The notes under the pieces: model-generated
What the model was told of the DNA's origin: nothing
The model's input: the letters and a program-made list of their open reading frames with translations, nothing else
Databases searched by the model: none
Part shown: positions 1-10,600 of the stretch, one piece after another
Numbering within the stretch: position 1 is the first letter of the stretch
Layout: each line of letters begins with the position of its first letter
Position numbers and translations under genes: made by a program
Assembly (NCBI RefSeq): GCF_001661345.1
Contig: NW_017962920.1
Span: forward strand, 667,524-731,523
Direction of reading: 5' to 3'
DNA from: Ascoidea rubescens DSM 1968
Taxonomy: Eukaryota > Ascomycota > Saccharomycetes > Ascoideales > Ascoideaceae
DNA length: 64,000 nucleotides

Positions 1-75
1 GATTCTGAAATTGATACTGATGATCCTGATTCTGAAATTGATGCAGATGATCCTGATTCTGAAATTGAAGATGAA
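1..75. repeat. 27-bp in-frame tandem repeat
   Basis: A 27-bp unit (nine codons) recurs about 2.7 times to the window edge, with one or two changes per copy. On the minus strand it encodes the Ser-rich repeat of the wall protein. It probably continues beyond the edge. Confidence 0.8.
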
Positions 76-521
76 CTAGAGCTAGAAGTAATTGTGGAGT
101 CTGAGCTTGAAGACACAGATTCAGATGGTATCGTGGATCCTGAGCCTGGTGAAGCAGGTGAATCAGATACGGATAGAGTTGGAGTTGATGAAGTTGAGCT
201 TGAGGTTATAGAGTCGGTCTGAGAACTGGATAAAGATCCGGCTTCGAGAAAGTCGGTATTAGTTGAGGTTCCGGTGAATGTGTAGTCGAGTTCTCCGTCG
301 GTGAAAATATCCGTCAATTTATCACAGTCGATAGCTGTAGTGTACTCAAAATAATCAGTCGTACAAGTTTCACAGCTACAATCAACCACTTCGGTATAAG
401 TGACATATTCTGCAAGACAGTAGATTTCATCCTCTTCACTTATGGAGGTGGAATCCGCCACCGGTTTGGCCTGCGCTAGGTAAGCTAGAATAGAGAGTAA
501 TAGAGGAAGCAAATACTTCAT
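1..521 (-). CDS. Secreted Ser/Thr-rich cell-wall-type protein, N-terminal part (cut by window edge)
   Basis: The frame opens at an ATG at 521 and runs without a stop to the window edge, giving 173 residues of a longer protein. Residues 1-18 form a classic signal peptide (basic MK, then a Leu-rich core ending AQA before KP). Residues about 34-67 hold a Cys-rich block including CSCETC, with repeated Thr-Tyr pairs. From about residue 85 the protein is dominated by Ser and Thr, ending in a nine-residue repeat around SISESGSS. This layout (signal peptide, small Cys domain, long Ser/Thr stalk) is typical of GPI-anchored yeast wall proteins or adhesins. The C-terminus, where a GPI signal would sit, is outside the window. 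No specific family is recognised. Confidence 0.75.
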   Translation of the reverse strand, partial: MKYLLPLLLSILAYLAQAKPVADSTSISEEDEIYCLAEYVTYTEVVDCSCETCTTDYFEYTTAIDCDKLTDIFTDGELDYTFTGTSTNTDFLEAGSLSSSQTDSITSSSTSSTPTLSVSDSPASPGSGSTIPSESVSSSSDSTITSSSSSSSISESGSSASISESGSSVSISE

Positions 522-2583
522 TTTTATCGCCGATTTGAAGACAGTTCAAAAAAGATAGAAGTTGCTAGATATAAAAGAATGGACAGGATAGATAGGAATC
601 TATCTCATAAAAAGGGCTTGAAAGGAGTTGGAAGGAATACAATTTGGTAGGCAAATAAAACGAGTGTATGAGTTGATATGAAGCAGGATTTTGGGTGCTG
701 AAAAATCATTACAACTATGATAAAGAGAAATGTTATATTTATATGGATTTTGAAAAATCAATAAGTCTTCGGAAAGTTTCAAAAAATTGTAAAAAGGGAA
801 AGTAATTGAACAGGAAAAGTTGGATTAACCAACCTGCAATGTAGTGAAATTTGCGAAAAGAAACTTAGCACAGGGACCAACCCTAAGGATATTTGCAGCA
901 CGAAAGAGGACCGCTAAAAATAAATGGCCTGGAAGCCACCGTGGAAACCACACGAAAAAGAGCTCCTCCTGCTTCTCTGCTGCTATTGACTCCACGCTCT
1001 GCAAGGAGCGCGCGCCCAGCTCAGGCACCGAGTCCCGTTTGCGGAACCATCCAGAAGGACCCTTCCATGTTCTGCAGGGCCTGTGGTGGTGCAGAAGCAG
1101 CACCAGCAGCAGAGGCTCTTTGGCATACGCAGCAGCTGCTCCAACTGCCATCAAAGTCAAGCCAAGCCCAGTTTTGTCAGCACATCCACCATTAATCAGC
1201 GCACCCAGTCAGCTGGAAGTCCGGGCACCACGTCAGATTGGTCTCTCTTCAAACGGGCCACCATCTCTCAGCATTAATCGTTGTACTATTCTGTTTGTAG
1301 CAGGTACACCGAAAAGATCAAGGGGATCATACAGACCAAACAGCAGCTGCTGGATCAATGAACCCGGTTTCCTTTGGTTTTAAATGAATTGGTTGTATTT
1401 CACAAAATTTGGCACTTGTGTCTTGATCTCAGTGGCCCTCTAGATGTTGAAAGATCAAACATCAACGGTTCCAAAATCTGTGCATTGGTACACCCATAAC
1501 CCGAATTCTTACAAATGTAGTCAATTTGCGCTTTGTCACCATGCTACGGTAATTTCCATTTCGGCCTTTTTTGAACCATTGCCATATAAATGGTCACCGT
1601 TTAAACATGCGCAGCTTGGAGATAGAAGAATCCATTTCATATTCTACTCAAATAAAGGTTCATCAATAATAAAAACCAACAAGAATTAAGCTGACAAAAC
1701 CCAAAGAACGTTTAGTTGGCAAAACTTCATTCATCTTTCTTAATCATTATCACTTTGATTGATATTTTGAAAGTGAACTGAAAAATTGTTTTGAAAACAT
1801 TTTGATTTCTCATGCGAATTAATCACCTTGCAAGTCCCAATCGTTTTTAATTATTAGTCCTGGCCAGGATATTTATGTGGCAATCAAAGTAAACATATTC
1901 ATCCAATTAATAATCATTACTCCTACATCCGTCTTGATTAAATCTGTCTATGAAACAACCATTTTAAGTACTCCCAACAACCCAACTCAGAAATCTAAAA
2001 CCTCTTGTTTTTGCAATCTTTTCAAAGTATGGTCTCGCTCCAAACTTCATCACTTGGAAAATTTGGAAAAAAAATGGAAAACAATCGAACTCTAAATAAC
2101 AGAATATCATCTGACACTAACCGCAAACACAAAAGAAAAAAGAAAAGAGAGTAAGAAACAGTCAATAGACCAAACTCTCTTAAATAAAACATTACAACAA
2201 AATCTCAAAACTCACCAACATCAATGCAAATCCCTGCCAAAAATGAAGTCATCAAATTGTTTCAACGATACCTAGAACTTATCCACCAACCGCGACTGTT
2301 ATTACCTAAAAATCTTAATAATCAAATCATCAAATCATCAACAGCTTGAGCATAACCTATTCAAACACGATTTTCATTCAGCTATTTTGCAACGCCATCC
2401 AATACCAATTTTTTGGCTGCGCTTATTGGATGGAATCATTGTCTGATTCAAGATATAATAAGAACATCTTCAAATATTAAAATCCACCTCAATAACTTCA
2501 TATCAATTTCAACAACACAACTAATAAAATCGAGTTAAAACTAATGTATCATGTGACATTTAGAAAAAATGTTTAAAAAAGCA
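522..2583. other. Intergenic, 2.06 kb
   Basis: This is the upstream region of the wall protein. A G+C-rich island at about 940-1290 is open on both strands (plus 844-1383 without an ATG at its start, minus 825-1160), but it resembles no protein I know and looks like the G+C-rich promoter islands seen elsewhere in the window. From 1400 to 2570 the DNA is A+T-rich and I see no gene in it. Confidence 0.5.
2575..2580 (-). terminator. Pol III T-run terminator of tRNA-Asn
   Basis: Six T's on the minus strand, three bases after the tRNA 3' end, as expected for RNA polymerase III termination. Confidence 0.85.
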
Positions 2584-2657
2584 CGACCTCGGAGAGGATC
2601 GAACTCTCGATCTTAAGATTAACAGTCTCACGCCTTAACCAGCTTGGCCACGAAGTC
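2584..2657 (-). tRNA. tRNA-Asn (anticodon GUU)
   Basis: The minus strand folds as a 74-nt tRNA without intron. The acceptor stem pairs GACTTCG with CGAGGTC, with one G-T pair and discriminator G. The D arm carries the A box (GGCCAAGCTGGTTAAGGC). The anticodon loop is CTGTTAA, giving GUU (Asn). The T arm is GAGAG-TTCGATC-CTCTC and includes the B box. It closely matches the yeast tRNA-Asn pattern as I know it. A T6 terminator follows. CCA is not encoded, as normal in eukaryotes. Confidence 0.97.
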
Positions 2658-3073
2658 TTCTATTTCCTGGGACTATTACATTTACTATATATATACTATA
2701 TTATTACTGCAGCCTATTATTCCAATTTTAACTTTGATTTACTTTTATTGGTTAGTTTCACCCTCATCATCCAATGCCGATCTAATGTAGCATGATATTA
2801 CTCAATCAGTGATGAAACTCAATTCAACTTACAAACTCATCCGAATATACAAATTACTACAACTCCAAATATACCATTATATGGAAATACTTAAATAAAT
2901 ATATCGATTCTAATTTCTTGTTTATAAATAAGTATAAAAGTATATAAAAAATAAAAAAATAAAATCAATTTAAATCTGAGGCAAATAGCCAGAACTAAAA
3001 AATAAACGAAAACGAAAGGGCCTATGAATCCATACATTGAACTAGTTCAAATAAATTATAAAATGTTTCTCGT
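2658..3073. other. Intergenic, 416 bp
   Basis: A+T-rich. It holds the upstream side of the tRNA gene and the 3' side of the small glycine-zipper gene. No other feature seen. Confidence 0.6.
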
Positions 3074-3328
3074 TTATTTCTTGTTATCTTTGAAATGGTC
3101 TTCGATCTTGTTGGCTAAGATACCACCGATTAAAGCACCACCTAATTTGGCTAATTTGGAGTCTTTGGCTTTACCACCAGCATAGTATCCAGCACCGGCA
3201 CCAGCGACAGAAGCTAAGAATCCTCTTTCGCCTTCTTGACCTTCGCCAATTGGTTGTTGTTGTTGTTGTTGTTGTTGGTTTGATTGGCCTTTGTCGGAAC
3301 CTGAACCGTAGAAACTGTTAGCAGACAT
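3074..3328 (-). CDS. Small glycine-zipper protein, Ynl208w-like
   Basis: This 84-residue protein starts MSANSFYGSG, has a Gln run at residues 18-25, and then a Gly/Ala-rich segment (about 36-73) with the signature GERGF, AGAGAGYYAGGK and LAKLGGALIGGILANKI. It ends in a charged tail. The opening MSAN-FY-G and the GERG...LGG...G-LANKI order match the yeast YNL208W family as I remember it (function unknown, reported with ribosomes or mitochondria). Gly spacing at every fourth residue in the second half fits a glycine-zipper helix that packs in or on membranes. It is shorter than S. cerevisiae Ynl208w, lacking that protein's long Gly/Gln/Asn-rich tail. Its ATG is four bases from the only undetermined base of the window. 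Confidence 0.75.
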   Translation of the reverse strand: MSANSFYGSGSDKGQSNQQQQQQQQPIGEGQEGERGFLASVAGAGAGYYAGGKAKDSKLAKLGGALIGGILANKIEDHFKDNKK

Positions 3329-4049
3329 TGTNGATTATGATAAGTTTAAAAGTGAGCTGGAGTAAAATGTAATCTGATGAAATCTATCGTATGATAACGA
3401 AAAAACAAAAGAAACAGAAATCTTTTAGAGAAATCCATCCCCTTATATACCAGTCTTCAATACTCAGAAAATGGCGAATGGTGGTTCGCAGCTTTGTATT
3501 GGCTGAGTCGCTTTGCCTTGTTTATGGAACCACAGTGCCGGGTTTTGGCTGTGCCGAGCCAGCGTTGTGGGCTGCATTCTCCACCGATTGGGTTTTTGTG
3601 GATGATATATTGGTGTCCTGATTAGGAAACTGGAGGAAGCTGGAGGGAGCACTGCTTTTGCTGTTTTTGCTGCTTCTGATGCCGATTCTTTCTTTGAGGC
3701 AGATCCTTTCTTCTTTCCAATGCTTGCTCCTATTTACTTGGTGGGTTTTGGGCAGGCTTTCAGCTTCTTCTAATTTATAATAGCACAATTTTATTTGGTT
3801 GGTTTTTTTCTATCTTCAGCTCAGTTGCAATTCAAATATAACTACACTTATATCTCATATGCTAGGTATTAAATTGTATCCAATTCCTCTGTCCTTTGGC
3901 TTTTTTTTATTGTTTAATTTATCTATTTTGCTTGTTTTGTATTTATCCTTGAATTATCTACTAAATTTGGCCTCTGGATTATTGATTTAATTTGTTTTAT
4001 TTCCTCGTAAACTTTAACTACTATCAATATCGCTGAAGAATATGAAAAA
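3329..4049. other. Divergent promoter region, 721 bp
   Basis: Shared upstream region of the glycine-zipper gene (minus) and the Rua1-type gene (plus). A moderately G+C-rich patch lies at 3520-3740. Short open frames here on both strands look random. Base 3332 is undetermined (n). Confidence 0.5.
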
Positions 4050-4053
4050 ATGA
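4042..4053 (+). promoter_or_regulatory. Minimal uORF overlapping the main start codon
   Basis: The sequence ATGAAAAAATGA contains a three-codon uORF (Met-Lys-Lys-stop). The main ATG at 4050 lies in its last four bases, so stop and start overlap as ATGA. Both ATGs have A at -3. Confidence 0.55.
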
Positions 4054-5486
4054 TCAACTCAATCTGCAAACCAATTGATTTAAATAAAACTAATAATAAC
4101 ATTAGCAACAATATTATTAGTAATAATAATATTAATAATATTAATAACATTAATAACATTAATAGCAATAATAATAACAATAGCAATATAATCCCCAAAA
4201 CTTCCCCAACTGCAAATTCATTAGTTTCAGAAATAAGTAATTTGACCAATAACTTCAAAATTTTAAGCTCCTTATCTAATCATTTATCTACAACCAACCA
4301 GACTCAAAATAATATCCTTAATCCTACCATTGCTATTAATAACAATAAAGCTCTTTCATTGACCTCATCAGAACCAATATTAATCAATAACAATAATATA
4401 CAAAATATTTCATCATCTCCCGCTTTCAACATAAATGCACCAAAGATTAATCAACTGGACAGCCCAAATACAGACTCCATTGTCCAAATTAAATCAGCTC
4501 CAATTTTTTCACATGCACAAATAAAGATGAGTCATTATAACTATAATAGTGGTGATAATGAAAATGAAAATGAAAATGATAACTTAATCGACTTTAATAG
4601 TACTTCATTTCAACTAGACGATTCGATCTCAATTGAATCGGATTCAAATACCACAAAAACTTCTGTTATAATTGATGATTTTCCTGAATATCAAAATCTA
4701 AATTGTTCCAATGGCCATAACAACAAAAGCAATAGTGCTAACCATAATGCCAAAAACCGTTATTTTTCAAATTTTTATTTCACTAATTTTGATGATATAA
4801 CCGATTTATCGCTTCATCCAAGACACTTTTATAACCATAAACTCAAAAAGACATACATAAATAATAACAAAAATAATGAAAATTACAACTATTATAAAAA
4901 TAAAAAATATCCGAGTTTGAATCAGAATAAAATAAAGCATTTAGTCAATTTTAAATTGAACAGTATATCCAATATTTATAGCATTAATCCAACCATTGAA
5001 CTTGATGCTGCTGATATAATAAAATGTTTTACTACATGCAAGTATTTCCGAAAAGCAATCAGGAAGGATGATATGAATATGGATATGAATATGGATATGG
5101 ATATGGATATTGATATGTATATGGATATGAATATGAATGTTGATAATGAATACCATTTGTGCAATTTATGCTCATTTTATAAATGGATTGAGAATAGAGA
5201 ATATTTAAATCATTTAAAATTTGCTCATGGAATCTTAATGAGCAAGAACAAGATGACTTATCAAATCATAAATATTCCAAAGAGTTTGTATATTAAAAGA
5301 GTCGATAAGTTTGAGATAATATATGTCAAATGTTGTAATTGCTTAAAGTTCATTCGATTGGGATTACCAGAATTAGAGTCTGAGTATAATGAAAACGAGT
5401 TTTTAAATTTCTACAGGTTCAAACACCAAGGATTATATCATAATTATTTTGATCATTGTTTGAAATGTTATAAAGAATATAGATAG
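4050..5486 (+). CDS. Rua1-type C-terminal zinc domain protein (putative transcription regulator)
   Basis: This 478-residue protein has a low-complexity Asn/Ser-rich first two-thirds and a conserved-looking C-terminus. There I see C371-x2-C374, then Y-LNHLKFAHGI with H388 and H393, then C428-x2-C431, and a final FDHCLKC near residues 467-473. The order C-x2-C, HL-(x)3-HGI, C-x2-C and a terminal aromatic-H-C cluster resembles the Rua1 C-terminal domain of fungal transcription regulators (named after Ustilago maydis Rua1, a regulator of secondary metabolism). A run of Asp-Met/Asn-Met repeats sits just before the first CxxC. A nuclear regulator is likely; targets are unknown. The ATG at 4050 is chosen as the first in frame; a minimal uORF overlaps it. 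No intron seen. Confidence 0.65.
   Translation: MINSICKPIDLNKTNNNISNNIISNNNINNINNINNINSNNNNNSNIIPKTSPTANSLVSEISNLTNNFKILSSLSNHLSTTNQTQNNILNPTIAINNNKALSLTSSEPILINNNNIQNISSSPAFNINAPKINQLDSPNTDSIVQIKSAPIFSHAQIKMSHYNYNSGDNENENENDNLIDFNSTSFQLDDSISIESDSNTTKTSVIIDDFPEYQNLNCSNGHNNKSNSANHNAKNRYFSNFYFTNFDDITDLSLHPRHFYNHKLKKTYINNNKNNENYNYYKNKKYPSLNQNKIKHLVNFKLNSISNIYSINPTIELDAADIIKCFTTCKYFRKAIRKDDMNMDMNMDMDMDIDMYMDMNMNVDNEYHLCNLCSFYKWIENREYLNHLKFAHGILMSKNKMTYQIINIPKSLYIKRVDKFEIIYVKCCNCLKFIRLGLPELESEYNENEFLNFYRFKHQGLYHNYFDHCLKCYKEYR
5069..5142. repeat. In-frame hexamer-like repeat (GATATGAATATG type)
   Basis: About twelve units of GATATG/AATATG encode alternating Asp/Asn and Met directly before the zinc domain of the Rua1-type protein. 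Likely unstable in length. Confidence 0.85.
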
Positions 5487-5560
5487 GTATATAAAATGGA
5501 ATATGAATAAATGAGCACATATATATGTATGGGTAAATTATAATATAGTATAATAAAAGC

Positions 5561-5583
5561 AAGAAAGAAAGAAAGAAAGAAAG
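5561..5583. repeat. (AAAG)n microsatellite
   Basis: Nearly six AAAG units between the convergent ends of the Rua1-type and GNAT genes. Confidence 0.9.
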
Positions 5584-5588
5584 TAATA

Positions 5589-6476
5589 TTAATTAGTATC
5601 GTTGTGGATTTTGAATATTTCACCCTTTTTCCAAGGTGTTTTACCTTTATTTGAACCTCTAACCATAATATCTAGTCTACCATAGTTCACACCTAGTTTG
5701 CCATTGATAACTTTTGAATTTGTATTATTTATTCTTTCAAGAGATAAATCTGAATTGTGATTGTAAACGTAGACATCGGTGATATGTTCAAAGCCAAATT
5801 TTTTATAAATTGGGATATTTGAGGTAGCAGAACTTTCCAAGTAAGTCAAGTAATTGTTGTTATCGATATAATGCTTGAACATGTAGTTGATTAAATGTTT
5901 TGCATAGCCCTTGCCCCTGGAATCGACATCAGTGCCAATATAAATTAAAGACCAAGTATATTTGTTATCGTCGCCTAATACCCGATCTTTTGTGTTGGAC
6001 AAAACATTGAATAATTGAGTAAAGATTTTTTTAAAGCCTTCAAAACCAGATAACCAGGCAACTCTTAGATAGCCGGATCTAATTAGAGTAAGATAACCAT
6101 CTTCGATAATAAGATCTGGAGGAGCCCAAATGGATACACAGGAGAAATCAGAAACTTCTGAATCTGAAGCATCTGAACTAGAGCTAGAGCTAGAGCTGGT
6201 GCTGTTCTTTCTGGTGCCCAAACACAAACCACCTCTTAGGATATGGGAGTAGAGATAAGCTTCGTATAGAGCCAATTCTGCTTTATGGCGTTGGCGGTGG
6301 TCTTTGATATGGTTGAACAAATACTTGTCCAAAGTATCATCGACAAAGGCATTGAGAAGACATTTAGCGGCTGATTTGTAGGTGTCGTAGGTGATCACCT
6401 CCACAGTGAGGCTGGGGTCGGATTTGGTGGATGCAGAAACAGAACCAGTCTTTGGGGTTGATTGCACTGAGGCCAT
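5589..6476 (-). CDS. GNAT-family N-acetyltransferase
   Basis: I start the protein at the ATG at 6476 (295 residues, opening MASVQSTPK). The frame stays open to an earlier ATG at 6659, but those 61 extra codons look like leader sequence. The C-terminal half has the GNAT acetyl-CoA site: a beta strand (WSLIYIGTDV) followed by R-x-x-G-x-A as RGKGYA (residues 187-192), then helix KHLINYMF. The later conserved block YLESSATSNIPIYKKFGFE (212-230) is the usual GNAT motif B. A Ser run interrupts residues about 92-103. The fold resembles fungal acetyltransferases of the puromycin or small-molecule type, but the substrate cannot be read from sequence. It is divergent from ENG1 across a 1.2-kb promoter. 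Confidence 0.85.
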   Translation of the reverse strand: MASVQSTPKTGSVSASTKSDPSLTVEVITYDTYKSAAKCLLNAFVDDTLDKYLFNHIKDHRQRHKAELALYEAYLYSHILRGGLCLGTRKNSTSSSSSSSSDASDSEVSDFSCVSIWAPPDLIIEDGYLTLIRSGYLRVAWLSGFEGFKKIFTQLFNVLSNTKDRVLGDDNKYTWSLIYIGTDVDSRGKGYAKHLINYMFKHYIDNNNYLTYLESSATSNIPIYKKFGFEHITDVYVYNHNSDLSLERINNTNSKVINGKLGVNYGRLDIMVRGSNKGKTPWKKGEIFKIHNDTN

Positions 6477-7684
6477 TTTGAAGCACAAGAGATAGAACTG
6501 ATGATGAGATGTAGTTGGAGTAGATGAGGGCTGCAAGAACTGGAGGACAACTGCAGAATATTTATACCAAAAGATGTCAGAACCAGATAATCTGTTGCAG
6601 CTGTTTCGAGCTGATTTGAGTTCCTTCTTCCACTGCTCTATCACTGTGTTTCGACCCATTTCGAGAGTTGTCGCCAGATAAGCTTTCCGTACTGATGGAG
6701 CAGCTTACACACCTGACTAAAATGGCCGATTGGTCGAGACTGCCCCAGATCTCACTCTGCCGCGTGCTTCTTCTTTGGCCGCAAACAGACACAGGCGCGG
6801 TTCGTCGTCCGGCGGCTCTTCGGCTGCACAGTGACCATACAAACACAGCTACTTTGGCTCAGCAATTGTCCACGTGGGTAGCATATACGACCTGCCATCC
6901 GGAAAAGGAAGAAGCTTGCTTATGTAATACACGCACTGTCCGCTTTACCCGCTGTTCGCTTACGCACTGTTCGCTGGGAAAAGTAGACGCCCCACCGAAC
7001 CCGCCACTTAAAACCTCGGGTCACCAGCAGAACTCTTCCATCTTCATCCAGCTTCTCCTCTTTAGTACTGTTGATTTGATGCCACTGGACAATAGAAACC
7101 AACAGTAGCTTTCAACCACAATGTTTTGCAGTTTAAAGCTTTGGGTATTTCAGCAGCTGTGGGTGGGTTGCAATGGCTGGTCTTTACTATCACTGATGCT
7201 ACTCGACATGGACCACCATGATTTCTATGGCACTTTTTCACTGTGGTGATGTTTTTTAATTGCAAATGTTGGTTATATTGCTTCAACTGATTGGGTTTGG
7301 ATGTTTTATTGGTTGTTTGATTCAAACCAATATTTCGCTCGCATAAAGATGGTTGAATAAACACAATCATCACCTCTATTTTTTTCCATTTCATTGACTT
7401 AAGCTGCTTGACCTGTCTTATCTGCTTGTTTTGAACTGTTTTTTTGTTATTATATTTACAAATTACTCCCATTTTTCAACCAGTTTAATAAACGATATGA
7501 TTTTGATGGTTATTATATCCAATTGACCCAATCTAAAGTTACTGTTCATCGAAGATGAACCAAAGAAATCAAAACAAAGAAATCATATAAATTGCATTCA
7601 AATTTTCTTTATGTCTTACTTTTTGAAATATTTGATTCATAACTATCATAACTATCAGAATTAACAACTATTGAATAATTACCA
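6477..7684. other. Divergent promoter region of the GNAT gene and ENG1, 1.2 kb
   Basis: Contains a G+C-rich island (6680-7060) with a CACGTG box at 6871-6876, a Reb1-type TTACCCG at 6945-6951 and three nearby copies of CTGTYCGCT. From 7100 to 7684 it is A+T-rich. Short open frames in it show no recognisable domain and are not called. Confidence 0.5.
6945..6951 (+). promoter_or_regulatory. Reb1-type site
   Basis: TTACCCG is the core of the yeast general regulatory factor Reb1 site. It lies inside a G+C-rich island between two divergent genes, where such sites normally act. Inferred from the motif alone. Confidence 0.4.
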
Positions 7685-10600
7685 ATGAATTATCTGAAAC
7701 TATCTTTTATCACGCTGATCCTACTAATCAGCTTCATCAATATCACATTAGCTCAATTCTCTTCTGATGAATTGTTTACTTTATTTCCAAATGGTTCAAC
7801 TATGTTCAATGTTTCCTTATCATCTCCATTATCTTCATCTACAACAACTAAACACTCAACTGACTGCTCAATATACACTTCTGCTGATATTCCAAACAGG
7901 AATCTCCAAGTTTCTTTTTCTTCAACAACAACAACAACATTAGCTGGGTCTCAAACTGGTATCTTCTCTCACTCTTCTGACTACGATTCTAACAATTCCA
8001 ATAACGATTTCACGAAATTTACAAGCTTAACTACAATTACTGAAACAAAAATTGAATACATTACGGAAATTAAAACTTTATATAAAACTCAATATTCAAC
8101 TGACGAATCTCTTCAAACTTTTACAAATACAATAACCGAATTACAAACTGATATCTCCACAGATTCGTATGAACTTGAATGTCGTCTCTTATCTACTATT
8201 ACTGAAAGAATTACCGAATCTTCTCAAGACGTTAATGACAACAAATCTCAATCAACTTCATCGTCGACATCACTTTCTGAAGAAACTAAAACTGTTGATA
8301 AAAATATTGATAATAGTGCTAATAGTGATAATAATGATAGTAGTGATAATACTAATAATACTAATGATACTAATACTATTGGAAACACTGACAATGTACT
8401 GAGTAATAATACAAATGATAACAATAACATTATCACTGAAAATAATTCTAAAACATCCAAATCTATCACTGTTACAATCACCCAAGCGACTCAAACAACA
8501 GAAAGCACTCAAGACACCCAAGACACCCAAGACACCCATAAAACTGAAATCATTCAAAACACTGAAAGTATCCAAGACACTGAAAGTATTCAAGACATTG
8601 AAAGTATTCAAGACACTCAAAGCATCCAAACCCCTCAAACCTCTCAAACCATTGGAAATAGTCGAAGCACTCAAACCACTGAAAGCATTCAAAATACCCA
8701 AAGTGCACCAATCATTAAAAATACTACTTCAAAAATATTAGATGTTTCTAGAACAATTAGCTTAGCAACAACATTAACTACATCTATCATTTCCTCAAAA
8801 TCCTTAACAAAGTCTAGCACCGATAACAAAGAAATTTCCACCAATAAACAAACTTCTATTATTGTCGAATCAAACTCCATTCTTGCCACTAGTGCAATTG
8901 CTTCAATTATTTCTTTGGAAAATATTTCTACTACTTCAACTTCCATCGTGTATTCAGCTTCCACAACTCCTTCAGCTATTTATTCTGAGACGGGTTTAAC
9001 CTATAGTTCAGTGACAATCGATTCAAGTAAATTTCAACCTTTAATCACAGATTCAGACTTCTTAACCTCAACTTCTTTATCCTTATCGATTAATACGAAG
9101 ACTATCTCTGTTCCAGTCACTATTACATTAACTGAAATTGAAACCTTATCTGGTGATGTCATTACATTGACCTCTTATATCCCAATTTCATCATATTTAT
9201 CATCTGTTCTTCACACCACAACATCTTCTGTTCAAACTTCTAAGCAAACTGGCTCAAGTGGTTTGGGGTTTTCCTCGTTTTCCAATACATCTACAAGTAT
9301 CCAAGTTTCCAAATCAACTCCAAGCTTATCAACCAAACTTATAGATACTTCATTGGCAAAGGAAACAGAATCAACAAAAATATCAATTTCAAATGATGAA
9401 ACTATCACAATAACTGCATCAGATTCATCAAGTACTTCAGCTGTTTCTTCAAGTGAATCATTATCGTTTTCGATTGAGTCATCACTCCTATATGTTTCAA
9501 GCGGAGATGTATTGTCATCATTCTCTCTTGTTTCCTCATCATTAGTAGAAATTGTGGTCACAAGTACTTTACATGTTGAATCATGTTTTACTGGAGATTT
9601 ATTTGAACCTATATCAAACAATGCTCCCCCATCGATTTTTCTTAGAGATGAACCCGATTTAGATTTAGCGGAAGGTGTTGATAACGATGGATTACCAATT
9701 CAAACCAATAAATTTTATACTAATTTATTATTGGATGATCAATCCAATATGGTTTGGACGTATCCATATGGTATGTGGTTCGCTACTTATCACAATGGAT
9801 TTGCTATTTCTCAAACAACATCATCTCAAATTACATTTTCAAATGGAGACAATGATAGCACTGCTTCATATTACACTGCACCAACAAATATCGGATCAGT
9901 GGTATTTTCGGCCACAGTTTTTGATGAAAATGTTTCAATGGATGTTACCGATTTGAAAGATATGTCAGTTTTAGTTACTTTATTTAAAGATTCTCTGGAT
10001 AATGACGAAACATCAGATAATTTTATTGATATTCCGTTAGTTCAAGGGATGGGATTAATCTCGGGCACTTATAATGGGAACTTAATAACAAGATTAAAGT
10101 CATCAATTGGCTTTTCTACATTAGTATTGGAGAGTTCAACAAGTTTAAATTCAGATACACTTAAATACAAGGCTAGTTTATTTGATGGTGTTGATTGGTT
10201 AATTTATGTTACATTTCCTGAATCGAGTTTAGATTCAATGGATGAATATTCGTTGCAAGTTGAAAACAATTATGTTATCGAGGGTAATTTGGCTATTGAT
10301 GGGCTACTCATTCAAGTTGCAGTTTCGCCGGATGATTCTAGCTTAGAAACATACTATGATCAGGCAGCAGGTATATATACTACCAGCGCTTATATCACTG
10401 GATCAGCTAGTTGTAATTCTGCAACTTATGCGATAAACTATGTTACTGAGGGATCTAGCATTTCTGGAAGCACTATGGTTTTTGCGTTACCACATCATTT
10501 AGTTTCTTTATCAGGCTCAACATCCCAATTTGCTACTGGTATTTCATTGGATTCAACCACTAAAGGAAAGATGTATGGATTCTTAAGCAATTCATTGATA

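Noticed and set aside
844-1383. Long open frame of 179 codons upstream of the wall protein
   Set aside because: No ATG at its start, no known domain, G+C island composition and an equally open minus frame. It looks like promoter DNA.
6477-6659. 61-codon N-terminal extension of the GNAT protein
   Set aside because: The ATG at 6659 is in frame, but the extension is unlike GNAT N-termini and the region is promoter-like. The start at 6476 is preferred, not proven.
7685-7760. CTG codons in the ENG1 signal peptide as evidence for the genetic code
   Set aside because: Leu, Ser or Ala would all be tolerated in a signal peptide. CTG is too rare at conserved sites in this window to decide.
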